NCBI RefSeq assembly: GCF_000250675.2
Contig: NC_018681.1
Coordinates: 434,001-498,000 of the forward strand
Direction of reading: 5' to 3'
DNA: 64,000 nucleotides
DNA from: Nocardia brasiliensis ATCC 700358
GTDB lineage: Bacteria; Actinomycetota; Actinomycetes; Mycobacteriales; Mycobacteriaceae
The notes beneath the pieces were generated by a model. The model was not told the DNA's origin. It did no database searches and worked only from the letters and a program-made list of their open reading frames with translations. Shown here in pieces: positions 1 through 11,084 of this stretch (the first letter of the stretch is position 1; the number at the start of each line of letters is the position of its first letter). Both the position numbers and the translations under genes were made by a program.

Positions 1-42
1 GGTGCTTGCGCTGCGAGGTTGTCGTCGTTGGGCGGTGCGGTG

Positions 43-834
43 ATGGTTGGCGCGTTGGTGTGTATCGCGGCGGCGTTGCTGGTAGCGCCGGTGTCGTTGT
101 CGCGCCGCCGGTTCGCGCTGGTGTTCGTGCAGCGAGCGGATACGCGACGTTGGCAGCGCGGCTGGATGTTTCGCTGCGCAGCTGTCGCGACGGTGCTGGC
201 CGTGCTGCTCGTCGGCCCGGGCCCGTTCCTTGCGGCGGCGATGGTCGCTTGCACCGTCGGCTTCCGGGTCCGGCGGGCGCGCCGGGATCAGCGCAGACAT
301 CTCGAACGCACGCATCTGCTGGATGCGTTGGAGGCAGTCGTCGGCGAACTTCGGGTGGGCGCGCACCCCAGCGCCGCCGCCGCGCTCGCGGCCGCCGAAG
401 CGCGCGGCGAATCCGCGAAGGCGTTCGCCGTCAGCGCGGGCCGCAGCAAGCTGGGCGGATCGGCTGCCGCAGGGCTACGCGACTCCGATTCCGTTGTCGC
501 AGTGGAGTTGTCACGGATCGCCGACGCCTGGCAGGTGGCCGAGCAGCACGGTCTCGCGCTGGCCGAACTCCTCTCCGCCGCCCGCGCCGACCTGTCCGGC
601 CGGATCCGCTTCCACAGCCGTACCACCGCTGCCCTCGCCGGTGCTCGGGCCACCGCCACCGTCTTGGCAGCCCTCCCGCTACTCGGCCTAGCCCTCGGCC
701 ACCTGATGGGCGCCGCCCCCCTCCACGTCCTGCTGGCAACCCCAACCGGCACCGTCCTCCTCCCGCTAGGCGCCGCCCTAGCCTGCACCGGCCTCCTCTG
801 GACAGACGCCATTACCCGAAAGGCGCTGGCATGA
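43..834 (+). CDS. TadB-like type II secretion F-domain protein (Tad/Flp pilus)
   Basis: Integral membrane protein of the Flp/Tad pilus assembly platform, matching the Rv3658c type. About 263 aa. A hydrophobic segment opens the protein, a second lies near residues 45-70, then comes a cytoplasmic T2SSF-like helical domain rich in Ala/Arg/Glu, with two closing hydrophobic segments from about residue 195. The frame stays open to the window edge. TTG at 19 and GTG at 40 are alternatives; ATG 43 is chosen because it directly precedes the first membrane helix. The stop overlaps an ATGA motif, the kind of junction normally used for coupling to tadC, but here tadC starts 330 bp later after repeated DNA. 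Family call is moderately sure; the upstream ATPase genes are outside the window. Confidence 0.75.
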   Translation: MVGALVCIAAALLVAPVSLSRRRFALVFVQRADTRRWQRGWMFRCAAVATVLAVLLVGPGPFLAAAMVACTVGFRVRRARRDQRRHLERTHLLDALEAVVGELRVGAHPSAAAALAAAEARGESAKAFAVSAGRSKLGGSAAAGLRDSDSVVAVELSRIADAWQVAEQHGLALAELLSAARADLSGRIRFHSRTTAALAGARATATVLAALPLLGLALGHLMGAAPLHVLLATPTGTVLLPLGAALACTGLLWTDAITRKALA

Positions 835-1165
835 ACCACTCTTCGTGTGCCCCACCCCACAAGGCGGTAGATGCGTCTCCCGCAAAGGCCCCCCGCATAA
901 AGCAGCCACTGGCGGGTGCCGGTATGCGCTGGATACATGCGGTCGCCCCGGCAGGTGCTCGCTTGATCAGTTCGCCGTGGGTGTTGCTCGCCACGGCTGT
1001 AGGCGCTTCTCCTGCAAGGCGCCCCGTATGAGCCAGGTGTTGGCTGGTGTCGGCGTGTGCCGGACGGATGCGGTCGGCCCGAAATGTGTTGGTGTGGAGA
1101 AGCTGATGCTTGGGTGCACCGCTCACGTCGGGACAGAGGCGTGGACTTGTGAGGTGCTCGGATGA
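820..1165. repeat. Degenerate repeats filling the tadB-tadC junction
   Basis: This 330-bp gap holds two imperfect copies of a roughly 88-bp sequence (861-950 and 992-1081, about three quarters identical by eye). Shorter look-alikes sit at the tadB stop (from 820) and at the tadC start. Each copy carries a GGC-rich run followed by an ATGA or ATAA motif, at about 831, 897, 1028 and 1162, so spacings are about 66, 131 and 134 bp. It looks like repeated duplication of an original tadB/tadC ATGA junction followed by decay. No convincing coding function. Confidence 0.55.
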
Positions 1166-1839
1166 GTCGACTGCTTTGTGGTCCTGAGGTTTTGGTGTAC
1201 TCGCTCGGACGCGGGGGTGTGGCGATCGACGTGGGATATCCCGAGATGCCGGTTTTGTTGCTTGCTGTCGCGCTGATTCTGTTGCCCGGCCGGGTGGCGG
1301 TCAGTCGACGGTGGCGGGCGCTCTGGGCGTCAGGAACAGCGCTGGCGGCCGCGCCCACGCGGCAGCAACTCGACTCGCTGGCGTCGGCGTCCGTGTTCGA
1401 CCTGTTGGCAGCCTGCCTGCGGGCCGGTTTGCCGATGGCGGGGGCGGCGCGGGCGGTGGCGCCCGGCGCGCCGGAGCCGCTCGGAACCGCTTTGCTGCGC
1501 GCCGCCGACTTGCTCGCCCTCGGCGCGGATGCCACTACCGCTTGGGAACGGGCGGCCGCGGAGGGCAACGGCCGCGCGGGTGCGGAGGAGATCGAGTCAC
1601 TGGCCCGAATGGCGCGGCGATCCGCTCGCTCCGGCGCCTCCCTCGCCGCGGCGATCGGTGAACTGGCCGAACAGCGCAGAGCCGCAGTGGAAGACGCGGC
1701 CGCCGCCCGCGCCGAGCGAGCCGGAGTACTGGTCGGCGGCCCCCTCGGCCTGTGCTTCCTACCGGCATTCGTCTGCCTCGGCATCGTCCCGGTCGTGATC
1801 GGCCTGGCCGGTCGCGTACTCGATGGCGGCCTCCTGTGA
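1162..1839 (+). CDS. TadC-like type II secretion F-domain protein (Tad/Flp pilus)
   Basis: Second membrane platform protein of the Tad pilus system, Rv3657c type, 225 aa. Hydrophobic segments lie at about residues 28-46 and at the C-terminus (190-220). Between them is a T2SSF-like helical domain containing the Ala/Gly-rich helix starting FDLLAACLRAGLPMAG. ATG 1162 has a GAGG about 8 bases upstream; a later ATG at 1249 would remove a weakly hydrophobic leader. It follows tadB in the same direction and precedes the pilin gene, the standard order in mycolata. Family call good, exact start uncertain. Confidence 0.75.
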   Translation: MSRLLCGPEVLVYSLGRGGVAIDVGYPEMPVLLLAVALILLPGRVAVSRRWRALWASGTALAAAPTRQQLDSLASASVFDLLAACLRAGLPMAGAARAVAPGAPEPLGTALLRAADLLALGADATTAWERAAAEGNGRAGAEEIESLARMARRSARSGASLAAAIGELAEQRRAAVEDAAAARAERAGVLVGGPLGLCFLPAFVCLGIVPVVIGLAGRVLDGGLL

Positions 1840-2123
1840 ACCCGCGACACAGTGCGCCGAGCGAGTGCTGCCATACCAGCCGAGAACGCGAGCTTGCCGC
1901 CAGCGCAGCGCCAGGCACAAGTAATCGGGGCCGCGCGGGCGATGCCGGCGCGGCGACGTGCGTGGTCAGGACGGACATGAACAGCAGCGAGGGGGAGTCG
2001 TGCAGATGAAGGTTTCGGTTTCGGGGACCTGCCCGGGGATTGGCGACGAAGGGTCGGTTGACCGGGCGACGGAAACGTGCCTGTGCGGAGCGGCCGCACG
2101 GGTCGGAGTGAGAGGGGAGTCAG

Positions 2124-2363
2124 GTGCGAGTCGGGCATGTAGTGCACAGCACGGTGAGTGGAGTGGGCGCCATATATATGGAGGTGCGGGCGCGGACGTT
2201 GCGGGCGATGGTCGCCGAAGACGGCATGAGCACGGCCGAGTACGCGATCGGCACGATAGCGGCCGCGGCCTTCGGCGCGGTTCTATATGGCGTCGTGACG
2301 GGCGACAGCATCGTGAACGCGTTGACGCGGATCATCGATCGGGCGTTGAACACCGCCGTCTGA
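2124..2363 (+). CDS. Flp-like pilin (DUF4244, Rv3656c type)
   Basis: Small pilin precursor, 79 aa from GTG 2124 or 61 aa from ATG 2178. The conserved core is DGMSTAEYAIGTIAAAAFGA: a short polar leader, then a Glu five residues into the mature N-terminal part, then a hydrophobic helix, as in class III Flp pilins processed by a prepilin peptidase. AGAGGGGAG at 2110-2118 fits the GTG start. It sits between TadC and the two TadE-like genes as in mycobacteria. The 284 bp before it hold no recognisable gene. Confidence 0.8.
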   Translation: MRVGHVVHSTVSGVGAIYMEVRARTLRAMVAEDGMSTAEYAIGTIAAAAFGAVLYGVVTGDSIVNALTRIIDRALNTAV

Positions 2364-2377
2364 ACAGGGAGCAGAGC

Positions 2378-2740
2378 CTGTTAAAACGTTGCGGTGGAAT
2401 CGATCTCGGTGACGATCGTGGTTCGGTCACGGTCGAGGCGGCCATTGCCCTCGCCACCGTGATCGTGGCGGTGGTGCTGTGCCTCGGCGCATTACTGGCG
2501 GCGTCGGCGCAGGTGCGCTGCGTCGACGCCGCCCGCGAGGCAGCCCGGCTCGCGGCCCGCGGCGACGAGGCGAACGCCCTGACCGCCGCCCACCGCGTCG
2601 CCCCGCCCTCCGCCGACATCTCACTCCGCACCGAAGGGACCTACGTGATCGCCCGGGTAACCGCTCGCGCCCCACTCCTCCCACTCTTCACCCTCCACGC
2701 CGATGCCGTCGCCACCCGCGAACCCGGCTCGGCCCAATGA
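2378..2740 (+). CDS. TadE-family pseudopilin with probable CTG start (Rv3655c type)
   Basis: TadE-like minor pilin, about 120 aa. The N-terminal motif DRGSVTVEAAIAL is followed by one membrane helix and an extracellular domain with the usual CVDAAREAARLAARGD segment. No ATG, GTG or TTG exists in frame between the upstream reading region that overlaps the pilin gene and the membrane helix. A CTG at 2378 lies six bases after AGGGAG (2367-2372) and gives a leader MLKRCGGIDLGDD of ordinary length, so I assign it as the start. The last 38 bases overlap the earliest possible start of the next TadE-like gene. Function certain to family level; CTG use is inference. Confidence 0.75.
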   Translation: MLKRCGGIDLGDDRGSVTVEAAIALATVIVAVVLCLGALLAASAQVRCVDAAREAARLAARGDEANALTAAHRVAPPSADISLRTEGTYVIARVTARAPLLPLFTLHADAVATREPGSAQ

Positions 2741-3311
2741 ACGGACGCGCGCACCTTTCTGGGGCACGTGCCGGACAGGGGGATCGGGGCGTGGTGACCG
2801 TGCGCGTAGGCCTGCTCCGCATTTTCGGATCGGACCGACGCTGTCGGACCGTGTGTTTCTGGGCACGTCTCGGACGGGGGATGGGGCGACTGTGTTCGCG
2901 GTCCTGACCCGCATCTTCGGCCGGAACCGACACCATCGCCCCTGCCCGTCCTGGACCCGTCTTCGCCACGGGGACCGGGGTGCGGCGACTGTGTTCTCTT
3001 GTCTGGCGCTGGCCGGGTTGATCGCGGTGACACTGTTGATCGGGCAGGTGGGCGTGGCGGTGGTCACCCGGCATCGGGCGCAGGCGGCGGCGGATCTGGC
3101 GGCGCTCGCGGCGGCGGCGCGGTTGGTCGAGGGGCTGGAGGTGGGGTGTGGCGAGGCGACAGAGGTGGCGCGGCGGATGGGTGCTCGCGTGCGCGGATGT
3201 GCGGTCGCCGAGTGGGATGCGACGGTGATTGTCGAACGGAATGTACCAATAGGTCTGTTAGGTGTTCGGGTGGTGCGCGCAGTCGCACGAGCAGGACCGG
3301 TTGTGAAGTGA
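2703..3311 (+). CDS. Rv3654c-family TadE-like protein with duplicated 5' region
   Basis: Second TadE-like pilus protein. The conserved part starts at GDRGAATVFSCLALAGLIAV, with a membrane helix, then RHRAQAAADLAALAAAARL and a Cys pair, as in Rv3654c-family proteins of about 110-130 aa. The frame is open for 202 aa from ATG 2703, but the first ~85 codons come from degenerate tandem copies of the gene's own 5' end, so the true start may be GTG 2892 or later. No clear ribosome binding site resolves this. It ends the tad locus. Confidence 0.65.
   Translation: MPSPPANPARPNERTRAPFWGTCRTGGSGRGDRARRPAPHFRIGPTLSDRVFLGTSRTGDGATVFAVLTRIFGRNRHHRPCPSWTRLRHGDRGAATVFSCLALAGLIAVTLLIGQVGVAVVTRHRAQAAADLAALAAAARLVEGLEVGCGEATEVARRMGARVRGCAVAEWDATVIVERNVPIGLLGVRVVRAVARAGPVVK
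2765..3010 (+). repeat. Three degenerate ~97-bp tandem copies of a TadE gene start
   Basis: Three related blocks begin near 2772, 2871 and 2966. Each holds a CGGACGGGGG-like run, then GGGGCG, then a GTGACCGTG or ACTGTGTTC segment. Each encodes a version of the GDRGAATVF leader: GDRGVVTVRVGLLRIFG (shifted frame), GDGATVFAVLTRIFG, and the functional GDRGAATVFSCLALAG. The copies are out of frame with each other in part, so they look like past slippage or duplication rather than a selected protein repeat. Confidence 0.6.
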
Positions 3312-3621
3312 GACAGATCAGTGTGTGTGTTCGCTGTGAGAACGATGTCGCGAGTAGCGGAAATCGGTAATTCCCCAGGCCGTTTAATTTCATCGGGGAC
3401 AATTTCCGCAGGAGCGCGGATAAAGAATCGGATGAATGCGCATGTACGCAGACGGCGATGTGGGCAATAGCGTAGTTAACCTGAATTCATTCCTCTTTAT
3501 TCGGCGGTGGGTCGCTGCGCTCCGACCGCCCGCACCCTCGTGTCGAGGCCGACTACGCAGGTCAGATGGATATCTGATCACACCTCGGGCTCGACCTCGT
3601 CACGAGGAAGGCGCGACGGCG
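3312..3621. other. AT-richer intergenic gap with a terminator-like hairpin
   Basis: 310 bp between the convergent tad locus and the helicase gene. About 3340-3500 is clearly poorer in GC than its surroundings. Around 3502-3532 an imperfect stem (GGCGGTGGGTCG against CGACCGCCCGC, loop about 7) could terminate one or both transcripts. No gene seen. Confidence 0.4.
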
Positions 3622-5994
3622 TCACCGAACCGTCAGTTCGGCCAGCACCGCGCTCAGCAGCCGCGCCGCGCCGGCCTTGTCCAGCGGGTGGTTTCCGTTC
3701 CCGCACTTCGGTGACTGGACGCAGGACGGGCACCCCGCCGCACAGGCGCAGGCTTCGATGACGTCGAGGGTCGCCGAGAGCCAGCGGTGCAGCTGGGCGA
3801 ACCCCCGCTCGGCGAAGCCCGCGCCGCCCGGCTGGCCGTCGTAGACGAACACCGTGGGCAACCCGGTATCCGGATGTTCGGCGATGGAGACGCCGCCGAT
3901 ATCCCAGCGATCGCAGGTCGCCACCAGCGGCAACAGTCCGATCGCGGCGTGCTCGGCGGCGTGCAGTGCGCCGGGCACGGCCGCCGGCTCGATGCCCGCC
4001 AGCGTCAACAACTCCGGGCTCACCGTGTAGAGCACGGCCCTGGTGGGCAGCGTGTGCTCCGGCATATCGAGTTCGACCAGGTCCAGGACCTCGCCGGTGA
4101 CCAGGGTGCGCAGATAGCCGATCACCTGACTGGTCACCCTGACCTTGGCCAACGCGGTCGTCACGTGACCGTGCCGGTGCTGGTCGGTCATCGCGTCGAT
4201 GGCGATGGAGGTGACCGAGCGGGCGCTGGTGGTCCACCCGGGTTCGGCGGCGTGCACGAACGCGACGCCGTCCTCGAGATCGAGTTCGTCGACGACATAG
4301 GACTCGCCTTGATGCAGATGGACGGCACCCTGATGCAGGGTCGCGGGCGCCCGTCCCGCGTCGGCGGTGCCGAGCAGCCTGCCGGTTTCCCCGTCGACGA
4401 TGGCCACCGGAGTGCCGATGCCGCCGCGCACGTCGACGGCGTCGTGCGGCTGTGTCTCCGCGGTGACGTACCAGCGTCCGCGGTCCGCGGCACCTTTGAC
4501 GGCGCGGCGTCGGATTAGTCCCTGTGCGGCGAGTTCGGTCAGTATTTCTCTGGCGCCGAACTCGTCCACTTCGGTGTCGGTGAGCGGTAGTTCGAGTGCC
4601 GCGCAGAGCAACTGGGGACCGAGGACATAGGGATTGTGCGGATCGGTGATCGTCGCCTCGACCGGCTTGTCCAGCAGTGCTTCCGGGTGGTGCACGAGGT
4701 AGGTGTCCAGCGGATCGTCCCTGGCGACGAGCACCACCAGCGAGCCCTGGGTGCGGCGTCCGGCCCGCCCGGCCTGCTGCCAGAACGAGGCGACGGTACC
4801 GGGAAAACCGCAGATCACCGCCGCGTCCAAGCCGGCGATGTCCACGCCGAGTTCGAGTGCGTTGGTGGTCGCCGCGCCGAGCAGCGAACCATCGGACAGC
4901 GCCTGTTCCAGGTCCCGCCGGTCCTCGGCCAGGTATCCCGCGCGATAGGCCGCGACGCGTTCGGCCAGGCTCGGATCGACCTCCAGCAGCAACCGCCGGG
5001 CGTCCATCGCGGTGAGTTCCGCGGCGCGACGGGAGCGCACGAAGGTGAGCGTCCGTGCGCCTTCGACCACCAGATCGGCCATGATCCGCGCCGCCTCCGT
5101 GGTCGCGGCCCGCCGCACCGGGGCGCCGTTTTCCCCGGTCACGGCGGTGAGCAGCGGCGGCTCCCAGAGCGCGACGGTGCGCGGGCCCTGTGGTGATCCG
5201 TCCTCGGTGACCGCGGCGCAGGGCGCTCCGATCAACCGGGCGGCGGCCGCCGCGGGCTCGGCCGTGGTCGCGGAGCAGAGCACGAACACCGGATCGGCGC
5301 CGTAGCGCGCCGCGATGCGCCGCAACCTGCGCAGCACCAGCGCCACGTGCGAACCGAAAACGCCCCGGTAGGCATGGCATTCGTCGATCACCACATAGCG
5401 CAGCCTGCGCAGCACCCTGGCCCAGCGCTGATGTGAGCGCAGGATGCCGACGTGCAGCATGTCGGGGTTGGTGAACACCCAGCGGGCGTTGGCCCGGACC
5501 CACTGCCTGATCTCGGCCGGCGTATCGCCGTCGTAGGTGGCCGGATGGATATCGCGCAGCGGCCCTTCGTGGGTCAGCGTGCCGACGGCCCGCAGCTGGT
5601 CCGCGCCGAGCGCCTTGGTCGGCGCCAGATAAAGGGCTGTGGCCCGTGGGTCTCGTTGCAGCGCGGTCAGGACCGGCAGCTGGTAGCCCAGCGATTTTCC
5701 GGATGCTGTGCCGGTGCTGACGACCACGTGCGCGCCGCCGAAGGCCAGATCGGCGGTGCGGGTCTGATGGCTCCACGGCGTGTCGATGCCCGTGTCCTGT
5801 AATGCGGCCACCACCTCCGGCGATGCCCAATCGGGCCAGGTGGTGACGGCGGCGGCGCGCGCGGGGAGTTCGACGGCGTGGGTCAATCGGGAGTCCGAAC
5901 CGGTCCCATCCGCCAGGACACGATTCAGCAACGATGTCCCGTAGCTGAGGCTCTCGTACTGGGCCGTTCGGGCGATAGGGGCTGTTGGATTCAT
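3622..5994 (-). CDS. DEAD/DEAH-box helicase with C-terminal DUF1998 (Rv3649, MrfA/Hrq1-like)
   Basis: Superfamily 2 helicase of 790 aa. Motif I is STGTASGKS near residue 94, motif II DECH near 205, motif III SAT near 240, and motif VI QQAGRAGR near 400. The C-terminal DUF1998 region has a Cys cluster CACAAGCPSC plus CGNGNH, which coordinates metal in the MrfA/Hrq1 group. Those relatives are 3'-5' helicases linked to repair of crosslinks and mitomycin damage. The gene lies convergent to the tad locus and divergent from cspA, as in M. tuberculosis. ATG 5994 gives a normal N-terminus although no strong ribosome binding site precedes it. Confidence 0.88.
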   Translation of the reverse strand: MNPTAPIARTAQYESLSYGTSLLNRVLADGTGSDSRLTHAVELPARAAAVTTWPDWASPEVVAALQDTGIDTPWSHQTRTADLAFGGAHVVVSTGTASGKSLGYQLPVLTALQRDPRATALYLAPTKALGADQLRAVGTLTHEGPLRDIHPATYDGDTPAEIRQWVRANARWVFTNPDMLHVGILRSHQRWARVLRRLRYVVIDECHAYRGVFGSHVALVLRRLRRIAARYGADPVFVLCSATTAEPAAAAARLIGAPCAAVTEDGSPQGPRTVALWEPPLLTAVTGENGAPVRRAATTEAARIMADLVVEGARTLTFVRSRRAAELTAMDARRLLLEVDPSLAERVAAYRAGYLAEDRRDLEQALSDGSLLGAATTNALELGVDIAGLDAAVICGFPGTVASFWQQAGRAGRRTQGSLVVLVARDDPLDTYLVHHPEALLDKPVEATITDPHNPYVLGPQLLCAALELPLTDTEVDEFGAREILTELAAQGLIRRRAVKGAADRGRWYVTAETQPHDAVDVRGGIGTPVAIVDGETGRLLGTADAGRAPATLHQGAVHLHQGESYVVDELDLEDGVAFVHAAEPGWTTSARSVTSIAIDAMTDQHRHGHVTTALAKVRVTSQVIGYLRTLVTGEVLDLVELDMPEHTLPTRAVLYTVSPELLTLAGIEPAAVPGALHAAEHAAIGLLPLVATCDRWDIGGVSIAEHPDTGLPTVFVYDGQPGGAGFAERGFAQLHRWLSATLDVIEACACAAGCPSCVQSPKCGNGNHPLDKAGAARLLSAVLAELTVR

Positions 5995-6430
5995 GCGGCG
6001 CGCGCCACGACACGCGGAGAAAGTGTGAAACGTGTGCGGTTAGGAACCCTCACCTGCCATTTCGATACCCAATAGCGACCTGGGTCACAGGCTGTTTGCC
6101 ATACGCCGACTCGGTTATCGGGAGGCAAACGAACCTGAAGTCTGGATTCTGGCATTGTGTCCCTCACCTGCGCATTCGCAAGATCAACTTTTTTGCAAAT
6201 TGTCGGTAACTCGACTGTTGAATTGCTCGAAGACATGGTTCACTGGTTCCTGGTCGCAAGCTTCTGTGTTCGAGGGACGGATCCAAAGTCCAAACCGTCA
6301 GCAGGATCGATGTTGCGAACGGTGTGCTTGGTGCTTTCCTGCAGGGGGAACCAACAGTACAGCGGTCGGAACGGACCCGGTGGACGAACCCAGTTGTCCG
6401 CCGTTCCGGTAAGAAAAGAGAAGGAACAGA
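5995..6430. promoter_or_regulatory. Divergent promoter region and probable long cspA leader
   Basis: 436 bp between the divergent helicase and cspA genes. The stretch 6080-6260 is AT-richer than the rest of the block. Cold shock genes often have long structured leaders, so part of this probably is the cspA 5' UTR. I could not fix a promoter or a hairpin with confidence. A GAAGGAAC ribosome binding site ends the region at about 6419-6426. Confidence 0.4.
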
Positions 6431-6637
6431 ATGGCACAGGGAACTGTGAAGTGGTTCAACGCGGAGAAGGGGTTCGGCTTCATCGCGCCCGAGGACGGCT
6501 CCGCTGACGTCTTCGTCCACTACTCCGAAATTCAGGGGTCGGGCTTCCGCACCCTCGAAGAGAACCAGAAGGTCGAGTTCGAGGTCGGCCAGGGCACCAA
6601 GGGCCCGCAGGCCACCGGAGTTCGCGCGCTCAGCTGA
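6431..6637 (+). CDS. cspA: Cold shock protein CspA
   Basis: Single cold-shock domain protein of 68 aa, a nucleic-acid chaperone that binds single-stranded RNA/DNA. RNP1 is KGFGFI (residues 14-19) and RNP2 is VFVHY (27-31). Length and sequence are those of the mycobacterial CspA (Rv3648c) type. ATG 6431 has a GAAGGAAC ribosome binding site 4-5 bases upstream. A hairpin terminator follows, so it is probably monocistronic. Confidence 0.95.
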   Translation: MAQGTVKWFNAEKGFGFIAPEDGSADVFVHYSEIQGSGFRTLEENQKVEFEVGQGTKGPQATGVRALS

Positions 6638-6653
6638 GCGACGCAATCCAACA

Positions 6654-6691
6654 CTCGTCCCTCACCGCCGGTAACGGAGGTGGGGGACGAG
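6654..6691 (+). terminator. Hairpin terminator after cspA
   Basis: Thirteen-base arms CTCGTCCCTCACC and GGTGGGGGACGAG pair with one G-T wobble around a 12-base loop, 16 bases after the cspA stop. There is no U-tract, which is normal for high-GC actinobacteria. Confidence 0.7.
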
Positions 6692-6959
6692 CTATATCCG
6701 GGGTAGGGCACAACCCGCCGTGCTGGGGCGAAGTACCTTGTGAACACGCCGTGGCGTAGCCGCGGTGAAAAGACAGGGCATACTGATTCCCAGTGACGCG
6801 CGTACGCTCTGTGGTTCAAGTCGCAAGTACTCGGCCACACGTAGCGTCAAGGTATAACCGTGTCTGGTGGCGACGCCCAGCCGTCGTCGTCGCTTGCCCC
6901 AAACCCGTGTCGGCGCTGCAAGCGCCCCGCGCGGGTCGACAGGAAAGGTGTATTCGCCG

Positions 6960-9857
<2,898 letters not shown>

Positions 9858-9923
9858 GTTCGCGGGTCGGATGCTGGAGCCGTAGTACGGTCTCGAGTGC
9901 ACGACCCGCGAAAGGATGTACCT

Positions 9924-10421
9924 GTGGCCGACCAAGAGCGCGAAGACCTGATCAGCATGCTCGCCGACCAGCGAGACCTGTTCCGGATCACCCTGCGCGG
10001 CATCGATGACGACCAAGCCCGTAAGCGCACCACGGTCAGCGAGCTGACCCTCGGCGGCCTGCTGCATCACCTGATCAGCTGCGAGCGGCACTGGGTCACG
10101 GTGCTCATCGAACGGGACGAGAACGCCGCGATCGACCCGGCCCGGTTCGAGGGCGAATACGCGATGGCCGAAGGCGAGACCGTCGCGGGGCTGCTCGCCG
10201 AGTGGGACGAGGTCGCCGCCGCCACGGCGGAGCTGATCCGCACGGTGGACACCCTCGATACCTCGGTGCCCACGCCGACCGCGCCGTGGTCGCCGGAACG
10301 GGTCTGGTGGACCGTCCGCTTCACGGTGCTGCACATCCTGCGCGAGATCGCGCACCACAGCGGGCACGCCGACATCATCCGCGAGGAACTCGACGGCGCG
10401 AACAGCACCTACTCGCGCTGA
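9924..10421 (+). CDS. DinB-superfamily (DUF664) protein
   Basis: 165-aa four-helix-bundle protein of the DinB/DUF664 family, whose members are usually metal-binding and often mycothiol-dependent transferases. The three likely metal-binding histidines are seen in LLHHLISCERHW near residues 46-55 and LREIAHHSGHADIIREEL near 140. GTG 9924 is chosen because AAAGGA lies 7-8 bases upstream; an earlier GTG at 9897 lacks a site. It follows topA by 66 bp in the same direction. Substrate unknown. Confidence 0.8.
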   Translation: MADQEREDLISMLADQRDLFRITLRGIDDDQARKRTTVSELTLGGLLHHLISCERHWVTVLIERDENAAIDPARFEGEYAMAEGETVAGLLAEWDEVAAATAELIRTVDTLDTSVPTPTAPWSPERVWWTVRFTVLHILREIAHHSGHADIIREELDGANSTYSR

Positions 10422-10426
10422 ACCGC

Positions 10427-10972
10427 CTATTCGCCCAGCACCCTGAGGAATTCGCGCATCCACGCCGGATGATCCGGCCAAGCGCGGCCGGTGACGATGT
10501 TCTCGTCGACGTGGGCCGCGCTGTCGACGAATTTCGCGCCGGCGGCCTCGATGTCCGGGGCCAGCGCCGGGTACGCGCTGCACGAGCGTCCGGTCAAAAC
10601 GCCTGCGGCAGCGAGGATCAGCGGTCCATGGCAGAGCGCGGCGATGGGTTTGCCCGCCTCCGCGAAATGCCGGGCCAGGCGCTGGCATTCCGGGTTGTTG
10701 CGCAGATATTCCGGCGCGCGGCCGCCCGGCACCACCAGCGCGTCGTAGGCGGCGGGGTCGACGTCGGCGAACGCGACATCGGCCGGCCAACTGTGCCCGG
10801 GTTTTTCGGTGTAGGTGTCGAAGCCGTCCACGAAGTCGTGTACCACGAACTGGAGCTTCTTCACGGCCGGGGCGGCGATGTCCACCTCGTGGCCCTCTTC
10901 GAGTAGACGCTGATACGGGTACATGACCTCGAGGTCTTCCGCCGCATCGCCGGTGATCAAGAGAATTCGCAC
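10427..10972 (-). CDS. DJ-1/PfpI-family protein
   Basis: 181-aa class I glutamine amidotransferase-like protein of the DJ-1/PfpI family. The nucleophile elbow with the conserved Cys is AALCHGPLILAAAGVL near residue 112, and an acidic residue lies in the N-terminal GDAAEDLEVMYP segment (residues 8-19). Members act as glyoxalases, deglycases or chaperones; which applies here cannot be told. The start is GTG 10972, preceded by GGAGGTG at nine bases, a strong site. It is convergent with the DinB-like gene (5-bp gap) and divergent from holB. Confidence 0.85.
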   Translation of the reverse strand: MRILLITGDAAEDLEVMYPYQRLLEEGHEVDIAAPAVKKLQFVVHDFVDGFDTYTEKPGHSWPADVAFADVDPAAYDALVVPGGRAPEYLRNNPECQRLARHFAEAGKPIAALCHGPLILAAAGVLTGRSCSAYPALAPDIEAAGAKFVDSAAHVDENIVTGRAWPDHPAWMREFLRVLGE

Positions 10973-11084
10973 GGTGATCGCACCTCCGTCTCGAGGATCC
11001 GCCCGGGTGGCACGCGGGTCAAGAGGGATGCGCGTGTCCTGTGCCCGGCGATCGGTGTCGGTGCGGGCCGCTAGGGTGTACGGC

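Noticed and set aside
839..1165. Small plus-strand frame between tadB and tadC
   Set aside because: It reads through the degenerate repeat copies; any apparent peptide repeat follows from the DNA duplication.
288..2147. Long minus-strand open frame across the tad genes
   Set aside because: Arg/Pro/Ser-rich shadow of the GC-rich tadB and tadC genes, no family match, crosses gene boundaries.
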